A stretch of DNA of 64,000 nucleotides from Formicarius rufipectus. Lineage: Eukaryota > Chordata > Aves > Passeriformes > Formicariidae. The first letter of the stretch is position 1. Every line of letters starts with the position of its first letter. The notes beneath the pieces are model-generated. The model made no database searches and had not been told where the DNA came from. It saw nothing but the letters and a program-made list of their open reading frames with translations. The stretch spans positions 421,294 through 485,293 of the forward strand of contig VXAU01001245.1 in assembly GCA_013399695.1 (NCBI GenBank). The letters are read 5' to 3'. The position numbers and the translations under genes were made by a program. This document shows positions 33,354-47,812 of this stretch, piece by piece.

Positions 33354-36300
33354 ACAGAACTGCATTTTTTCATTTTGCCATTAATACTACTTCTGCATCA
33401 GTGCTTTGAAACACAAAATACTTCAAGATATGGAAACTGTCTGAAAGTGACAAATACTTTGTTATCTAGTCCCATATTGTAGCACTATTCACTCCTTGCT
33501 TTCTTTCTGTGTGAAAAGAGACATTTAAGTGTTGGTATCGGTGCTTAATTTGTAGACAGTAGGATATATTTGGATGGCTACAATCAATACTGAGTGGGAC
33601 AGCGTTATTCCCAATGCAATTCGTTCTTGTATAGAAAGCTAAACTACAAATTCCTGGTTTCACTGAGGGCAAGATTTTGCAGCCATCTTAATAGCATGGC
33701 ATTTAGCCTGCAAGGACCAGAGCTGCAGAGCAGAGGGGCCTTACCTGTTTTAATTTATCTTCAATTTTTCTTCTTAATTTCCTCTTAATTCCTCCTTTGT
33801 GAAGCTGTTTACAGGTGGAGAGCCTAGATGTGGTACAAAGGGCTTCAGCTCATATCTGCTCTTATTCCAATGGCAGAAATTAGAGTCCTCTTTTTGCTGA
33901 CATATATCTAGCTTTCTGACCAGGCTGTGTTTGCTTCCTTATTTGCATCTAACATCTCCATTTCCTAAATAATTACAGGACTTTTATTGACTTGACTTGT
34001 TTTTAAATACTTTGAGTACATATATATATATATATATATAGCTGCAATTTGCACCTGAAAATATCAGCATAAATAAGGACACTGTACCTCTGAACACTTC
34101 CACCCATGTGATAACACAGTCCTAAAGATATCTGAGTAGCCAAGATGCTGAAGGAAGTTGCTTTTTATCTGCCCCACTAAACTCGTTTTCCTCTGCATCT
34201 CTTTTCAGAGAGAGGTAAATTGAAATATTTGTGTAGGAAAAAAAAACCCAGAGAAATGGAGAAAAGAATGTTGTAATTAAAAAAAATGTTTTCAAAAAGA
34301 AAAGTATTAATTTTTAGCCATTTGCAATAAAAACATTTCAATTGTGGTTACTGTGGTAGGCATTAAGACAACTTTCTACATGATTATAATACCTAAGTAT
34401 CAAGTATATTAAGGGCAGCAGTCCTCTATTTTAAAATTTTATGAGTTTTTAACCTTTTATAGTAGCTTTTATTGTGGAGCTGGATATTTGCTAGTATGGA
34501 GGAGGTGAAAATTATGAAGAAAGGCAGTATAGGATATTAAAGAAGGAGAACTACCCAATTCAAGTGTTTTTTCCTTTGAGATGTTATTTGCTTCCTTTCC
34601 TTTCACAGGATTGTACTATCTGTATCAAAGTTCCTCCATAAGCTCTGTATTTCCACTGTTTCGCCTGTTCTTTGCAAGGTGTACCATCACTTTGTCCATT
34701 TTGGAAAATTTGCTAGGCATTATTCACACAGAATACATTAAGTTTTCCATTATTACATACTGTGCTAATGGGTTTTTTCCCAGTGATGTATAGTGGGAGC
34801 TGTTGCCTAAGTCCATGGCTTTTACATTGGTTTTTTTTTGCTCCTACAAAGAGCAACAACAACAAGAGGAGCTTCCTCATGCCCATTTTAAATCTTCTGA
34901 ATGGACCAAATCCCAATACACATCTACAAATCCTGTTCAGGTTCTGTCTCTAGCAATTTTTTATTGCTTTCAAGATGGATTTTCAAAGTACTTTTACTAT
35001 CCAGTATTCCCATATCATATGTATGAAGGAAAAACAGTTTTGAATTTCATATAGACATCTGGGGCAATACTATGTATTTTCTGAGATAACAATGGAGAAA
35101 CACACATTCTGTAAATTAGATAGTACTGAATCCTGTCTGACAGTTAGTTTTGGAGCAAGTATTTATCATATGGATGATCTCATCTCAGTCTTCAGCTGTT
35201 ATTTCATATTTATAGCCTAGACTAAATAATAGTTTTTATGCAGTTTGTCTTTTAAAAATGGTTATGAATCATATATTTTAGACATAATCTTGATCATAGA
35301 AACTTCAACCTTGGCATTATACTTTCTAATGGAGCTAGCTTAGTTTGTGTCTTGTCTGGAAATACTTTAAATAACATAAGAAAACAGTATATATTTATAT
35401 TGAATGGCCCTCTTTCCCTAGCTTTCCCCCTTTGTCCTAGTAAGAGGTCATGTATTTGCTATGGTTTGTTTCAATGAAGATATAAAAGTATTTTTTCTTA
35501 TGACTGATGCATTTATGAGCTCTGAATTTATTTTTTTTTTACTCATTAACTTGTCTCCTATGTGACCAATTAGTAAATATAGTTTTAATCACCAGGTGAT
35601 ATTTCATGGGTGCCAGAATTTTGAAGGAAAAGTCTTGTAATTGCTATAATGAGAGTTAGTTTGCTATTTTATGATCTAGTCATAATTGCCTCCTAATACC
35701 CCATCCTGCAGAGGTTGTGATACACATGACCCTAATATGTTGTTTTAAATATACAGCTGCTGGGTTTTCCACCCTATCTGCTCTCCTTTCATGTGTTCTA
35801 AGTTACTGTGTTTTAGTCTTGGCCATCAGAACATTTTCTGAAATATTTCTTTCTGCTTCTGGCTTTGTTTGCTTCTTTTGTTCAGAGAAGGGCAACAAGT
35901 TTCTGGATTTTACTAGATAATTCCATCTGCCTGATCTACCACACAGGGTTCTAATTAATGTCTTAATTAATCCACAATTATTTTTGTTTAGTTCTTTAAC
36001 TTTTTTCCCCCCTCTAAGATAAGCCAGAGAATTTTCATAGATAATTTTTATCCATTTGAAAATTACTCACAAAATAGTTCTCCAAAATATGAAGAACTTA
36101 TCATTAATAGCTAAAATGTTAACATTTTCTTCTTCATACCCTGAGTGTGTTATTCCATATGGAGAAGTCTTATATTATTATACTTATATATACCAAAGAG
36201 CTTCTTTTTTATAAAGCTTTTTGGGTGCTGCTTCACCCGTGTAAGTATTACTATGCACAATCCTCAACAGCAGCACTTTGAACTCCTTCTTTTACATTCA

Positions 36301-39300
36301 CGGAGAAGGTCCGTAAGACTCTGGATTAAAAAAAGATCCATATTTGATTTAAGTCTTAAAATCACATCTTTGTGACAAGCTGATGATGAGCAAACCTTCT
36401 GTTACCAAGGAGTGAAGAGTTCTTACAATCAGGGAGCTGACTGCATCTCAAATATTTTACAGCATTTACCAGCATACTCATTTCTTCAATAGTCTTCTTC
36501 ATTTTTAAGAATTTCATTGTCTTGCTGAGGTCACCAGATAGGTCTTTCATTATAATATAATCACACATTTTCAAATCTGTTTTGTACTAGCTCTTGCAGC
36601 AAAACAAATATTCTTGATTTGTTTGTTCACTAGAGTTTATTTCCTAAAATGCTCTGAAGTTGTAAATAACCTTGCTTTCTTAATACATAATTTTTGTCTT
36701 TAAAGTACAGTGTGGTTAGCTGGACATGTTTGTTTGAAATCACTCAAACTTTGTGACTTCTTCCCCACTTACAGAGTCTATCTTTGCACAACAGATAGGA
36801 GAGCTGTCAGGGATTTTTATGATATCACTGTTTTAGATGCTATTTTTACATTACTAACCTCTTCGAATCATTCTGTAGTCATCTTTCATTTTTAGGCATT
36901 GCATAGTGAGGTACCGGGAGGTCTTCAGTCAGCATCCTGTCCTCAGCTAGAGAAACAAAATGGGAGAAGACCAAGAAGAGCCATGCAAAATACTAGTGTA
37001 TGTGAGGTTTAAATTAAGTCCTACTGTTTCACTGAGAAACTATTGAACTTTCTTCCATATAGACAATGAAATAATTTTTGTGGGTCTTTATGTATGATAC
37101 AGTGGTGAATATTTAAGTAGGATTTGTGAACAATCACAGGGGAAAAAAAAGGTGTTTATGAATAGGAAGCAGTTGAGTTCATCGATATCCAGTATTTTGG
37201 AACAAGTGTCTAGTTAATCACAACTGACAAAGACCATTAAAATCATCCAGAAGGATGGAATTAAAATGTTTAACATTAATCAGTAATCACTGTAGTGATA
37301 ATTAAGTGATTCTGTGTTCAAGTGACAGTTAAATGGACACATAGCAAAAGTGATCCCTGATTTTCTTTGTATTCTCTTTATGCCTCTGTAGGATAGCTCA
37401 TATGAATGAAGAATTTGTTTTTCTTAACTAAATACCATTTCAGTTGAAAAGTCCAAGCTGCTTTGTTATGCAGCTGTGGACTTGTCAGTCAGTTACTGTC
37501 AGATTTCTTTGTGAAGTTCAAACATTAAGTACATTAAACTTCAAGTAAAGACCAAATAGGGATTATCAGTTTGGGTGAATCAGAAGAACTTGTTTGACTT
37601 CAGCTAAAATTCTTTCTGTCTAAGTCTGATTCTCAGCGATACCCTTGTATCTACATATTTAAAAAAAACCAGGAGTTGCAGAAACCTAACTTGTCATGAT
37701 AGCAGCACTTTTCCCCTGGTAAATGGAAAGCAGTGGAAAATTAGGTCCTAGCTTCTAGTCAAATTTGGAAAAGCAGAACAGCAGTAGGACATAGCTTTTA
37801 AATGTATTACAAAGTTTAAAAAAGCTGTAATACACTCTTTATTTATTTTTCATCACCTTCCTTGTATGCATGAACAGTCACAACTGTATTTAATCCTTGT
37901 TTAAGTTGGCTTCTGTCAACATAAGCTGTACATCAAGGCCAACTCAGTAAAACCTCACCCAGGAGTGGAGGTAATTGTACCATGAGTCACACTGACTCCT
38001 GGCCTCTCAGGACACAAAACCAAGACCAGTGTTGCAGTGCCTCGGACCTGACCAGGGCCAGGGCTGGAGATACCTGGAAGGGCATTCTTTGATGGGCTTT
38101 GACTTCCTAAGACAATGTACTCTCCCAACAGAAAGTCAGGCAACAAAGCAAACTCTCACTCTTGTGGGGACAAAACACCAGAGATGACCATTGCACTGTT
38201 GATAGAAAGAAATACTACTCAGTAAACTAGAACACCAACAGGGTGCCTGTGGAGTTGTATTACTGCTGTTCCTACCACAGCAGAGACTCAAAGTGCCAGA
38301 AACTGTTTAGGTCTTGCTAACATTTTTATCTTCCTACACTGGTAAATGTAATAGAGATATTACGAACTGAAAGTAAGAAATTCTTGACCCAAATAGGTAA
38401 ATGGTAAATTATGCAGGTATGAAAGCAGTGTAAGAGATCTTCAATGAAATGTAAAATTATTGCATGATATATAAAGAATAATTGACTGTCTTAAATTTGT
38501 GTCTTTATTCTTCATGTCCTCCTACATGAAACAGCATGAGAAACATGTACCTGGTGAATGAGAAATTAACCAAGCGAAAATTTCATGGGTCTAAGAGAGA
38601 CGTTTGATTTACTGGTCTGATGCTGCTGCAATTACACAGACCCTCCCACATTCTGACTGATGTCATTAAGTGACATAATAATGGAAAATTACATAATACT
38701 ATTTTAAATGTCATCAAGTCCAAAATCAATGGTACACTAGCTGACAGTAAAACCTCAGTCCTTTTTTTTCCACAGACTTCCCATGGAAAAGATCCTTTCA
38801 GCTTTGTTTGTGACTTTCTTCTCAGTTTTCTCTTTTCACAGTGGGGATAATGTTTTCCCTAGTCCACCATGAGTTGGTGAAAATGCTGTTTAGTGTATTA
38901 ACATAGGTTGGTGAATGCTATTATGATAAAATTACTTGGTATCATCTTACTCTTTTGCAAGACTCTCCCAAAATGGCTAAAGGCATGAGTGCCTGTATGC
39001 CCTTATGCAATGCTCCCATTGTTTCTCTAAAGGTCAATACATTAAATAGAAGCTGCAGTGATCTTTATGAAGGCGAGAGAACCAGCCTAAAAATGATAAA
39101 AGAGCAGCCACACACAGAGCCTTTGGCAACTCTGTTACTGAGCGAATGAGTTCCTTGACCTCCTGGGTTTACTGCAGTGTATTTTTGCCTTGGATTAAGG
39201 CTCAGTTTAAACCATAAACTAGTTTTGTCAGCATAGTTACTCAAAATGTAGAAAAAAAATCAGAGACATATCCATGTCAAAGAAACAGGGCTAATAGAAA

Positions 39301-41039
39301 CCTTTATAGAAACAGACTTTTCTGTAAGGGGGAAGGATGTCAGTTCTCTTCAGCTGCTACTAAAGATGCTGAGATTATGATAGTCTGCCCTGAAAATAGC
39401 CCAAGGCTTAAAAACCATAAGGCTCCCTGCTCTTGGTTCATATGGATCTCCAGATAGACCATGTTCAGGACTTGATATCTCTGCCCTGTGAGACTGCTGT
39501 GAAACTTAGGACCCCAACGTATGGCTTCAGGCTTCTCAGGCTATGACAAGCACTGGCACAGCTTTCTGCTTCCATACCTATGAAACTGGGATCACTGAGG
39601 CCACTTGAAGGCTTTCAGGAATATGGACATTGATTGCTGTAGAGCCCAAAAGGTTTATAAGCAACTATTTGAGGATCAATAAATGGCAAAGTTTCAATTT
39701 AAAAGTTGTTTTGTAATGAAGATTCTCCCTTGCTGAAGGGCAGGCAGTCAGACTGACTGTGTTAAGAGTCTGAGTTGTCCCATGCTGGAGTCAGTCTCTT
39801 GGTGCTCAGATATATGTGGAGCTTGTTTGCTTTCCTGACATCCCAGGTTGATCAGGTATTACGGAGCAGGAAGATAGACACAAGTAGGCAGGAGTAGGTC
39901 TCCTGAATTCCTTCTTGTTTGCCACTTGCCCTGACATTTAGACTCTTGTTTACTGTTTAGCCAGCTTGTGTGTACTTTTTGGAGAAGGTATGAAGACACC
40001 TGCGCTATTCCAGCTGCAAGGGATACCAAATTCAGAAATCTCTTTCAAAGAGAACACTAATATTTTAAACTTCAGTAATTTCAGGATAATGTTTACCACC
40101 TCAGAAGGGTAGTTACTCCGTGCCTCAGGTTACCTCTTAGACGAGTGTTAAGGGAAGTATGGAGTCATACTTCCTATGGTATGGAGCAGAGCTGCTCCAA
40201 GCAAGGGCTGGGAGCTTTATCACCTTCAGAGTAGTGTCTGTAGGTAGTAATGGTCCCTCAGTACCTGGATTTGAACTTGACATGAGAAAAGAGTTGCTAC
40301 TGATGATTTGCCTTTAGGAGGCAAAAATGTTGAGCTTCCAGTGACATGCCTTGACCTCTAAGTTTGGAACAGCTGATTTCAACACAACTAGGAAGCTGAA
40401 TGAGGATTTCTCCACTGCCATCTAGACTGGGATACTTCAACAAGGATCTGTAAAGTAAAATACCACAGGAGCTTACAGAAGTATAACATTGGCCAGAAAC
40501 CGTAATTAAAACAGCTTGTCAGGAAAATGCTTTAAAAGAACATTTTTTGTGAACTTCCAAATTTCAGTAAATGTTCTTCAGGAAGGTACAATAAAATGAA
40601 AACTAGTTTTGAATAAATTAATTTCATTATTTTGACATTACCACTTAGCATTTGTAGTTACCTAAATTTTAATTTCCAGTGAAATTTTATGTTACTACTG
40701 CCATATGCCATCATAAAAGAACTGTGTTTATTTCAAAAACAATTAATTGTTTGCTACTTTGTAATGGTTAACATATTTTATCTGTTTTCTAGATCAGAGT
40801 ATCTTCTTTTTGTATCATAATGAAAGTAGAAATAAAAATAGACAGCACTTTGATCTAGAAAAAGCACTTGTTTCAATGAGTAATGACTTCCTGTTCTTTT
40901 AGATTTTTAAAATGAAGGAGTATCTCTGTTCCCTCAAGAAACCTGTCCTCACTTCCTTTATATTTAGACTGTAAAATAACTATATTTTTCTAGCACAGCA
41001 TAAGGCCAACAAAGGTTAAGGAGAATTTTGCACTGATAC
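33354..41039. other. Long AT-rich non-genic stretch with a (TA)n run
   Basis: A dinucleotide (TA)10 lies at 34021-34040. The minus frame at 36362-36574 (70 codons, KTIEEMSMLVNAVKYL...) is protein-like in composition but has no supporting signals. A slightly GC-richer patch at about 37940-38100 is unassigned. No transposon is recognised. Confidence 0.5.
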
Positions 41040-41510
41040 AAACACTGCATTTGCAGCTCCTCCCAGCTTTCCTGCAGGAGGCAGTTAGCAGGGCGATGGA
41101 ATGCCATCGTCTTTTCCTGGGCAGGTGCATGTGACCAAAGCCCAGGTGTCTTGAACTTTGACAACATGCCTGCTGTTGTGACAGAGTGTGCTGCACGTCT
41201 GGCTGGAACTGTACTGCCCAGCTTCCCTTGGCCCCAAGGCGGGGCTGTGCAGGGATGGGAGTTGTTTCTGTTTATAAATGAGCACAGTATGGCTGGTCAA
41301 GGTGTTGGGTACAAAAGGTTTTCTTCTAAGCCTGCTGCAGAGTACAGCTGGCCAGGAGCTGTTTGTCCTGCTCCACTGACTCTGAATGCAGCCTGCTGCA
41401 ATATGGGAAAGGGAGCAAGATGGCTGAACAGGGTAAGAAGAAGGGGAAGAGGGATTTCTGAACTGCCCCAAGCTGGGGTAAAGGGCAGATGTTACTGTTG
41501 TTTTTATTAA
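41040..41510. other. GC-richer patch open on both strands, unassigned
   Basis: The frames 41151-41510 (plus, 119 codons) and 41085-41636 (minus, 183 codons, the longest gap-free frame outside the CpG island) overlap almost fully. On plus, an acceptor-like CGTCTTTTCCTGGGCAG ends at about 41125, and GGGTAAGAAG at about 41428 resembles a donor, so a non-coding exon is possible. A TATAAA string lies at about 41273. No protein family or LTR could be identified. Confidence 0.2.
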
Positions 41511-43974
41511 GGAGAAAGTCATTCTTGAATCATCATCTAGCTGAAATGCAAACTGAGACTCGTGTATGATTATGGGAAAGGGAATAATATTGCTAAGGAG
41601 AAACTTAGCTTTAAAGAGGTTAATGGACCTTGACAATAATGGCTATCAGGGAATGATTAGGGAATCTTGTGTGGAGATGAGTATTAGATCCATCTAAGCA
41701 GAAGAATCACATAAAATACTGATAGAAAAGATATGTGCAAGATTCAAAGTAAACATTGATTTTTTTTCAGGATGATTTTTGCCAGCTGCTGGGAGTGGTT
41801 CCTGAATCCTGCTGTTAAATATCTCAGTACATTCTCAACTGCTTCATTTTTTCCCAGCAGGTTAGATTACCTAAGGGTATATATTTGTCTTGGTATATGA
41901 TTATGGAATGGATTTTCTGGTGGCTAGAAACTAGAAGTACTATCAAGATCATACTTAGTAACCAAGAAACAAGATGGCAATGTTTATAGGTGTATCTTTC
42001 ACCTGAAAGGTTATTTCATGCAGATCAATATGGAAGAACAAAAATGACAAAGTCTGCAGAGAAGCTTGTACCATTTGTATCAGAGGTCTGTGGTTATGTG
42101 GAAGATTTCAGCCTCAGCAACCAACAACTGTCACCAGCATCCTCTGCACCATTACACAACCCATCTTTTCTGCTGTTCAGACCAGCTTGAACAAGGTGCT
42201 TTGTGAAGAACCGTGTGCTATTTGTAGGTAAAGGACTTACACAATTTAATCTATTTAGAGATAATACAGTTAATCTCAAGGAGGAAAGCGATATAGACAG
42301 TAGCAGCTGTGACACTGATATTTAACCACTGCATTCTGTTCTAACATGCTGCTTATTGAAAGACATGACTGCACACAACTAGTCACTATTTTGTTGTTAT
42401 TGGCTTGTGTGATCCCTTATTCCCCTTTTAACTTTGCAGACTTGTTAATAGTTACTTGTGATTTTCTTTGGGGAGCTTAACCCAGTTCATTCAAATGTTG
42501 TAACTGTATTTTGCTGGGAGTTTTATACTGTTCCACCTCCAGTTCCTGCACAGCTGTATGTGCTTCTTGCAGACAACAGGTTTGTACAGTCCTATTTATT
42601 GATTGATTACAAGACACACACAGCTTGAGAACAGGAATAAAACAGCAGTTAGTTGCAGGTGGAACACTTTTCTCCAATTACAGTTGAAAAGTCTTTGTCA
42701 TAAGTCCAGTTATACCCATCAGACCTCTCTTTCAGCAGAACTGGACTGATCCGCCAGTATAGCTTCCTTGGAAAGTTACCCCATCCAAGGCTGCTTACTG
42801 AATAAGATTGACAAGACTGCATCCAGTATTGTGTGTTTCTCTGGTCTATCTAAACAATGGATAATACTGCCTTTTTTTCCTTTGTTAAACACCTCTCTCC
42901 TATATATGAGAAATCCAGAGCTGCAGATTGGAATAAACCATGAGACCCATGAGAAAAACCAGAAATGGTTGTTGCAGCAAACTGGTTGCTTTTAGATGTC
43001 CCCTTTTGAGCAAGGGCCTGTAGAATCATAGAATGGACATGATTCAACAGTCCCTTGATCAGAAGAGGCTTAGTCATTACTTTTGTTTTGTCATAGACCA
43101 GAAACTTGCTATACAAATCCTATCCCAAAGCTCATCTATACATAACACTATACACATAAATAATAAAGGGAAAATGTCTATACCTAGAAATATGATTATA
43201 ACTTACAGATACCTGAAATATGAGACAGTAATGATACTAATAAAGATAAGCTTACAGTTACACAGAAATCATAGTTAAGGGCAGCATATTTTTTCTATAT
43301 TTTCCATTTTGTGCTACTTTGTAAAAACAGATAAAGAAGGACATTTTTTTCTTGTAATAGAAATATTTCTTTCTAAACTACAACACATGACATGATAAGG
43401 TGACATTTTAGACTTGGTCTATGTCAGAAAGATACCAAAGAGACAGTTAAGACAGCAGCAAGAAGAGATCGTGTTAAAGGCAGCTAACTACTTTCTGATA
43501 AGTAACAAGGAGAGGAGCTTCTGCCAGCTTGTCACAGCAAGAAACAAACCCTATGATCTTAAACAGTTTTCAACATCTGTGTTTCAGCAGTGGCTGGCAG
43601 GGAAGCAAATCTGGTCTTTATCATGCTCATGCAGGCTGCTGTAACATCGCTGTGGCTAACCTCTGATTGAGTGAAGGACAGGACACTGCGGTAACCTCAG
43701 AGAATATGACAGAGAAAGTCAAGAAAGAGCACACCATAAATAGGGAGAGGGAGTTAAAATTAGCTGAAGAAGTCTTTTGGAGGAAAAGTAATTTTTCCAT
43801 TTTGTATTGTCTTTCATGTGTTCAGAAAACTTGATTTTTAGTGACACTGTGTCCAAACAAAAAAACAATGATTTTTTTGTCCTCTTTGCTGTCTCCAAGA
43901 AGAGATGCATAAGCATCTTCTGGCCCATGTATACACTAAAATTATTGGGATTTTGTCTCAGAGTATAGAAGCCC
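41511..43974. other. Non-genic stretch, trace of a CR1 tail
   Basis: TAGAATCATAGAATGG at about 43021-43036 may be the remains of a CR1 tail in antisense. Otherwise nothing recognised. Confidence 0.4.
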
Positions 43975-44025
43975 ATTTCCCATTTACAGATGGTGAACTT
44001 GAAGGGCATTAAGTCATAGGTTGAA
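43975..44025 (+). mobile_element. Weak MIR-like fragment
   Basis: CCCATTTCCCATTTACAGAT followed by GGTGAACTTGAAGGGCATTAAGTCA resembles the MIR core 'cccattttacagatggggaaactgaggc ... aagtgact'. It is short and diverged. Confidence 0.35.
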
Positions 44026-45059
44026 ATTTTTTAAACTTCTCTTGAGGAACAAATATTCACTCACAGAACACCAGTGATTAATGTTGGCAGCTTACTGACT
44101 CAGTTGGTATTTGAGTCTGTTCTGCACTTTTGCTGATATAGCCCAGAGTCAGCAGAGGGTCTCCTTTACATGAACTGCATTTGAGAGGATGCAAGTCATG
44201 CCAGAATGATTTTATGTCCATTATAAAATTAGTGATATGTATTGAAGGATGATGGACAAATTTCCAAGTGCAAAAATCTTTTAATGATTCACCATGGCTA
44301 GGAAACCAATGATCCTGCAAGTAGCAAATAAATGTCCCAAACAAAGTTGGACAAATCTTAGAAATGCAAATATGATTTATTCAGACTAGGAAAGGTACCA
44401 TTTTCTGATGTTTCCTGTAAGTTGGAATTTCTGTTGAAAAGCTAGTCTGCAAATAACAACACATGGGATTACAGAAATGAAGTATGACCCCTGGCAGTTG
44501 TTGGCTGAAATTGGTATGGTGCTCACTGGGCTGAATGCTGCCCACCTCCTGAACAGCAGCTGTGGCTTTCATGATTTTGTTAATTTTGTTCAGTGTCTGC
44601 TCCTTTCCCAGGTCTGGATTGCTGGGATGTGTCTGCCCTCTGGATGCAATTTCAGAATTTCTAGGCCTCCAAGCCAGCTGGCTCCCTTGCTTACAGGGAC
44701 TGGATGCTTGGTGGTTCCCTGGATGCTTATCCTGGGGCTGATCTGCTTTGACAAAGCTGTGTCTTGTTGGGGACTTCACAATCAGCTTTAGCTGGTATGA
44801 TGATTAATTGATACTCTCAGAGATGCTGATGGACAGATACATCATTATCTTTAGTTCCTCACTGTATAATTACCAGACAATTCAATATTTCTTCCATGAA
44901 CAATGTATTTACCAGTTATGCTCCACCTGCCCCTTTGGCTGCGTCCACAACACAGAATAGCTGAGCAGGCCTGCCAGCCACTTTCAGCCTTCCTCCTCAA
45001 GCCCTGGCACACAGTTGCAAAGCAGAGTGATCTAATGCCCATTACTCGATTTTCTTCAC
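44026..45059. other. Non-genic stretch
   Basis: Frames at 44381-44779 (minus, 132 codons) and 44477-44791 (plus, 104 codons) overlap on opposite strands and have no recognisable content. Confidence 0.45.
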
Positions 45060-45560
45060 ACAGTTCATCCTTATGTCATCTTATCCTTTCCCCATATCCA
45101 CATCTCTGTCCTTGCCTGCCTGTGCCCACTGCCTTCTGTCACTTCAGTCAGGTGGCACCGCTGCATTTTCCACTGCTGCATACGCTCAGTGTTTCTCTCT
45201 TCTCATTATCTCCTCCTTCAGTTTACTGAGCTCTCTTCTGCCTTCAGACTTCTTTTTCCATATTACATGTCACTGGGGAGCCACAGCTTCTTCTTCCTCT
45301 TTCTACTTCAGACTGTCAGCCACAGCCTTTTCACATCCTATCCCTTCCTCTCCTGCTTATCAATAAATCTCCTTCTTCTGCCTTCTTCCTAGTTCTGTTT
45401 CTATTAAACTCTGTCTTGATATATTTTACCTTCTCTTTCACCATTTGTCCTGAAGCCATGATAAAGTCAGCTTTCTCTTTGTCTTGCCTCATTCGTCTCC
45501 TTTCCACTCGATAACCCCAGCTCTTCCTCCTCTGGAATTTCTTCCACCCAATTTGTCTTA
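45060..45560 (+). other. Pyrimidine-rich strand-asymmetric tract
   Basis: The plus strand is strongly enriched in C and T over about 500 bp. This removes stop codons and creates the overlapping frames at 44903-45392. It is not a simple tandem repeat and no coding meaning is claimed. A milder pyrimidine bias recurs at about 45900-46210. Confidence 0.6.
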
Positions 45561-47744
45561 TTTCTTAAGGCCTATTTGATTCAGCTATGTGTGTGTTTAT
45601 GTGAGCATCTAAATCTAATGACCCATATTTTTAACCCATTGGTAAGTGGAAACCTGAGAAATAAAAGAGAGAAGGCCTTAAAAATACCAGCTTCCTGCAG
45701 TTTTCATGAAGATTGATAACTGGGTGAAGAAAAAAGATCTGCACTTGTCTTTACTGCTGAAAAGGCTGCAGCATGTACTCCTTCCAGTGATTGCACAATT
45801 ATTAATTAATCTTAATGGTCAATGCCAGGAATAAACTTCACCTAGAGTTCCCATTTTCCTGGAGAAAAGAAAATGAAATCACAAGAAACAAATTTGTAAG
45901 AAACCAGACCACAGGAATTTTGTTGCTCACAGAACCGCTCCTTTTCACTCTTTCACTCAATGTCTTTCTCTTTTATTTCATGTCTACTTTCAGCTACTTT
46001 TATCTTGGTTGACTTATTTTGTCAAAATGCCTCATACAATTTTTTAGTTACTCAGGTTTCTGGTTTGACCTCCATTTGCAAACCCATTTTTTCTGCACCT
46101 TGACTTCACCTTTTTCAAGTGTCCCTCTTCATGTCTTCAAGTTGTCCTTTATGCAATGTCTTCTCTCACAATGTTTCTTCCATTTTTCTTGTTTTCTGTG
46201 ACCACTCTTCTCAAGCATGTCAGTTTCCTTAGTTTTGTAGTTGCTGGTGACTGCCACTGTCCCTGAGCATTGTCTCTATAATCCATCCCTCTGTAATTAA
46301 GAAAATTGCCTTTTAAATGTCGAACTAAAGAAAGAAAAAACCCTTGATTTTTCTAGAAGAGAAGGGAAGAATATAGTGTTTTTCTGAAACTTCATAAATT
46401 AATTCATAGGCACAGAGAATACTTGGCATGGAAATACTTCTATTAAAATCCAACAAAACCCAGAAATTTTTTTAAAAAGCAGGATAAATTGTTCTTTTGC
46501 ATTAGACTATCAACCAAATTGTTTCAGAAATACCAGCAATGAGTTAAAGTCAGTATTTCAGTGGTAAGATCCTAAATTGTATACGTGCAGAGAGAATTCC
46601 TTACAACCCAAAATAAAAATATAACTGATGCAAGAAATCAAGGATAGAAGTCTTTTATAATTGAGGGACAGATATTGATAGGTAGCAGAGAAGAAATGCT
46701 CTCTATTGGGCCTGGTTATGAGGGATGCTGCTCATTTTCAATTCAGGAGCGTACAGAGTCATCTCTCCAGCAGAGTTTTCAATCCCTGTATTTCATAAGT
46801 CCCAGAGACCACACTCCATTGCCTGAACAGGAGTGAAATTAAGATCCTGTACTAAGTGAGAATTTGATTTTGCTTTGAGCGATTTCTGCTGAAAATTTTG
46901 TTAGTACTTCAGCCTGTGAAGCATTGAATGTATAGCATTATGACAGACAGCTTCATTTCTACAACCAGTAACCAGTAACAGCTCCCAGTTTCAGACCTAA
47001 ATCAAGCAAAAAGAAATCAAGTAAATAGGAGCAAGAAAATTGCAGCTTACTTATGTACCATCAGATCAGACCATGGCTCTTACACTAACACAAAATAAAT
47101 GGACACATCATACTTGACAGGCAATAACCTCAGTTCTGATCAGCACATGGAGAGTTTTGAAATATTTCTTTTGTTACCTGAATTTTAGACTCTATGTCGT
47201 GCCTAGACTAGAACAAGAAAGCTTCTCAAAAATATTATTTAATATATGTGCAAATAGCAGTTTATGCTTTAAATCTGTAATAGCTGGCTACATAGTAATG
47301 TACTACTCTTCAAGTAATTGCCATAAAATTTTAGTGTTTTGGTTGAATAGTTATTGGTTGTTGAGTTGCAATCTGCTTCTTATGTGCTGCTTGCAGATAA
47401 CCATGAAATTATCCGTTTATGATAAAACAGTTTATGGAAGTGGTTTGAATTTGAGGTTAACAGGAATGGCTATATAATTGCAGTGAAGTCTAGAGAGCTT
47501 CTTCAGGTCAATGTTTTTCTAGAGATCATATAGTAGTACAGTTACAGGAAACATTAACTATATGAACAAGCCTGTGAAATGGGAATCAACCATGGGTACA
47601 TATAAACATAGTTAAACAAATGTAAAAATAGGCTTATATATTTTGCCAATGAGAATCTTCTAAATATGAACACTGAAAGTGAAATCCACAGACACTGCTG
47701 ACAGACAGAATCAACTACTGTGGTAAATTGCATCATATCATATA
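45561..47744. other. Non-genic stretch
   Basis: AT-rich sequence with no recognised gene or repeat. Confidence 0.5.
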
Positions 47745-47812
47745 ATCATATAATCTCAATAGATTTTGCACCTCAGATATCATGACGTTCATTCTTTCCT
47801 ACAGACCATTTT
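47745..47812 (-). mobile_element. Possible CR1 tail remnant, antisense
   Basis: AATCATATAATCTCAATAG followed by ACCTCAGATATCATGACGTTC resembles the complement of a CR1 3' end ('aatcatagaatc ... acctccaagatcatcaagtcc'). It is short and uncertain. Confidence 0.35.

Noticed and set aside
36362..36574. 70-codon minus frame with a lysine- and methionine-rich peptide
   Set aside because: Composition is plausible but there is no acceptor, no homology and the length is within chance expectation.
44381..44791. Overlapping 132-codon minus and 104-codon plus frames
   Set aside because: They occupy the same bases on opposite strands and show no recognisable content.
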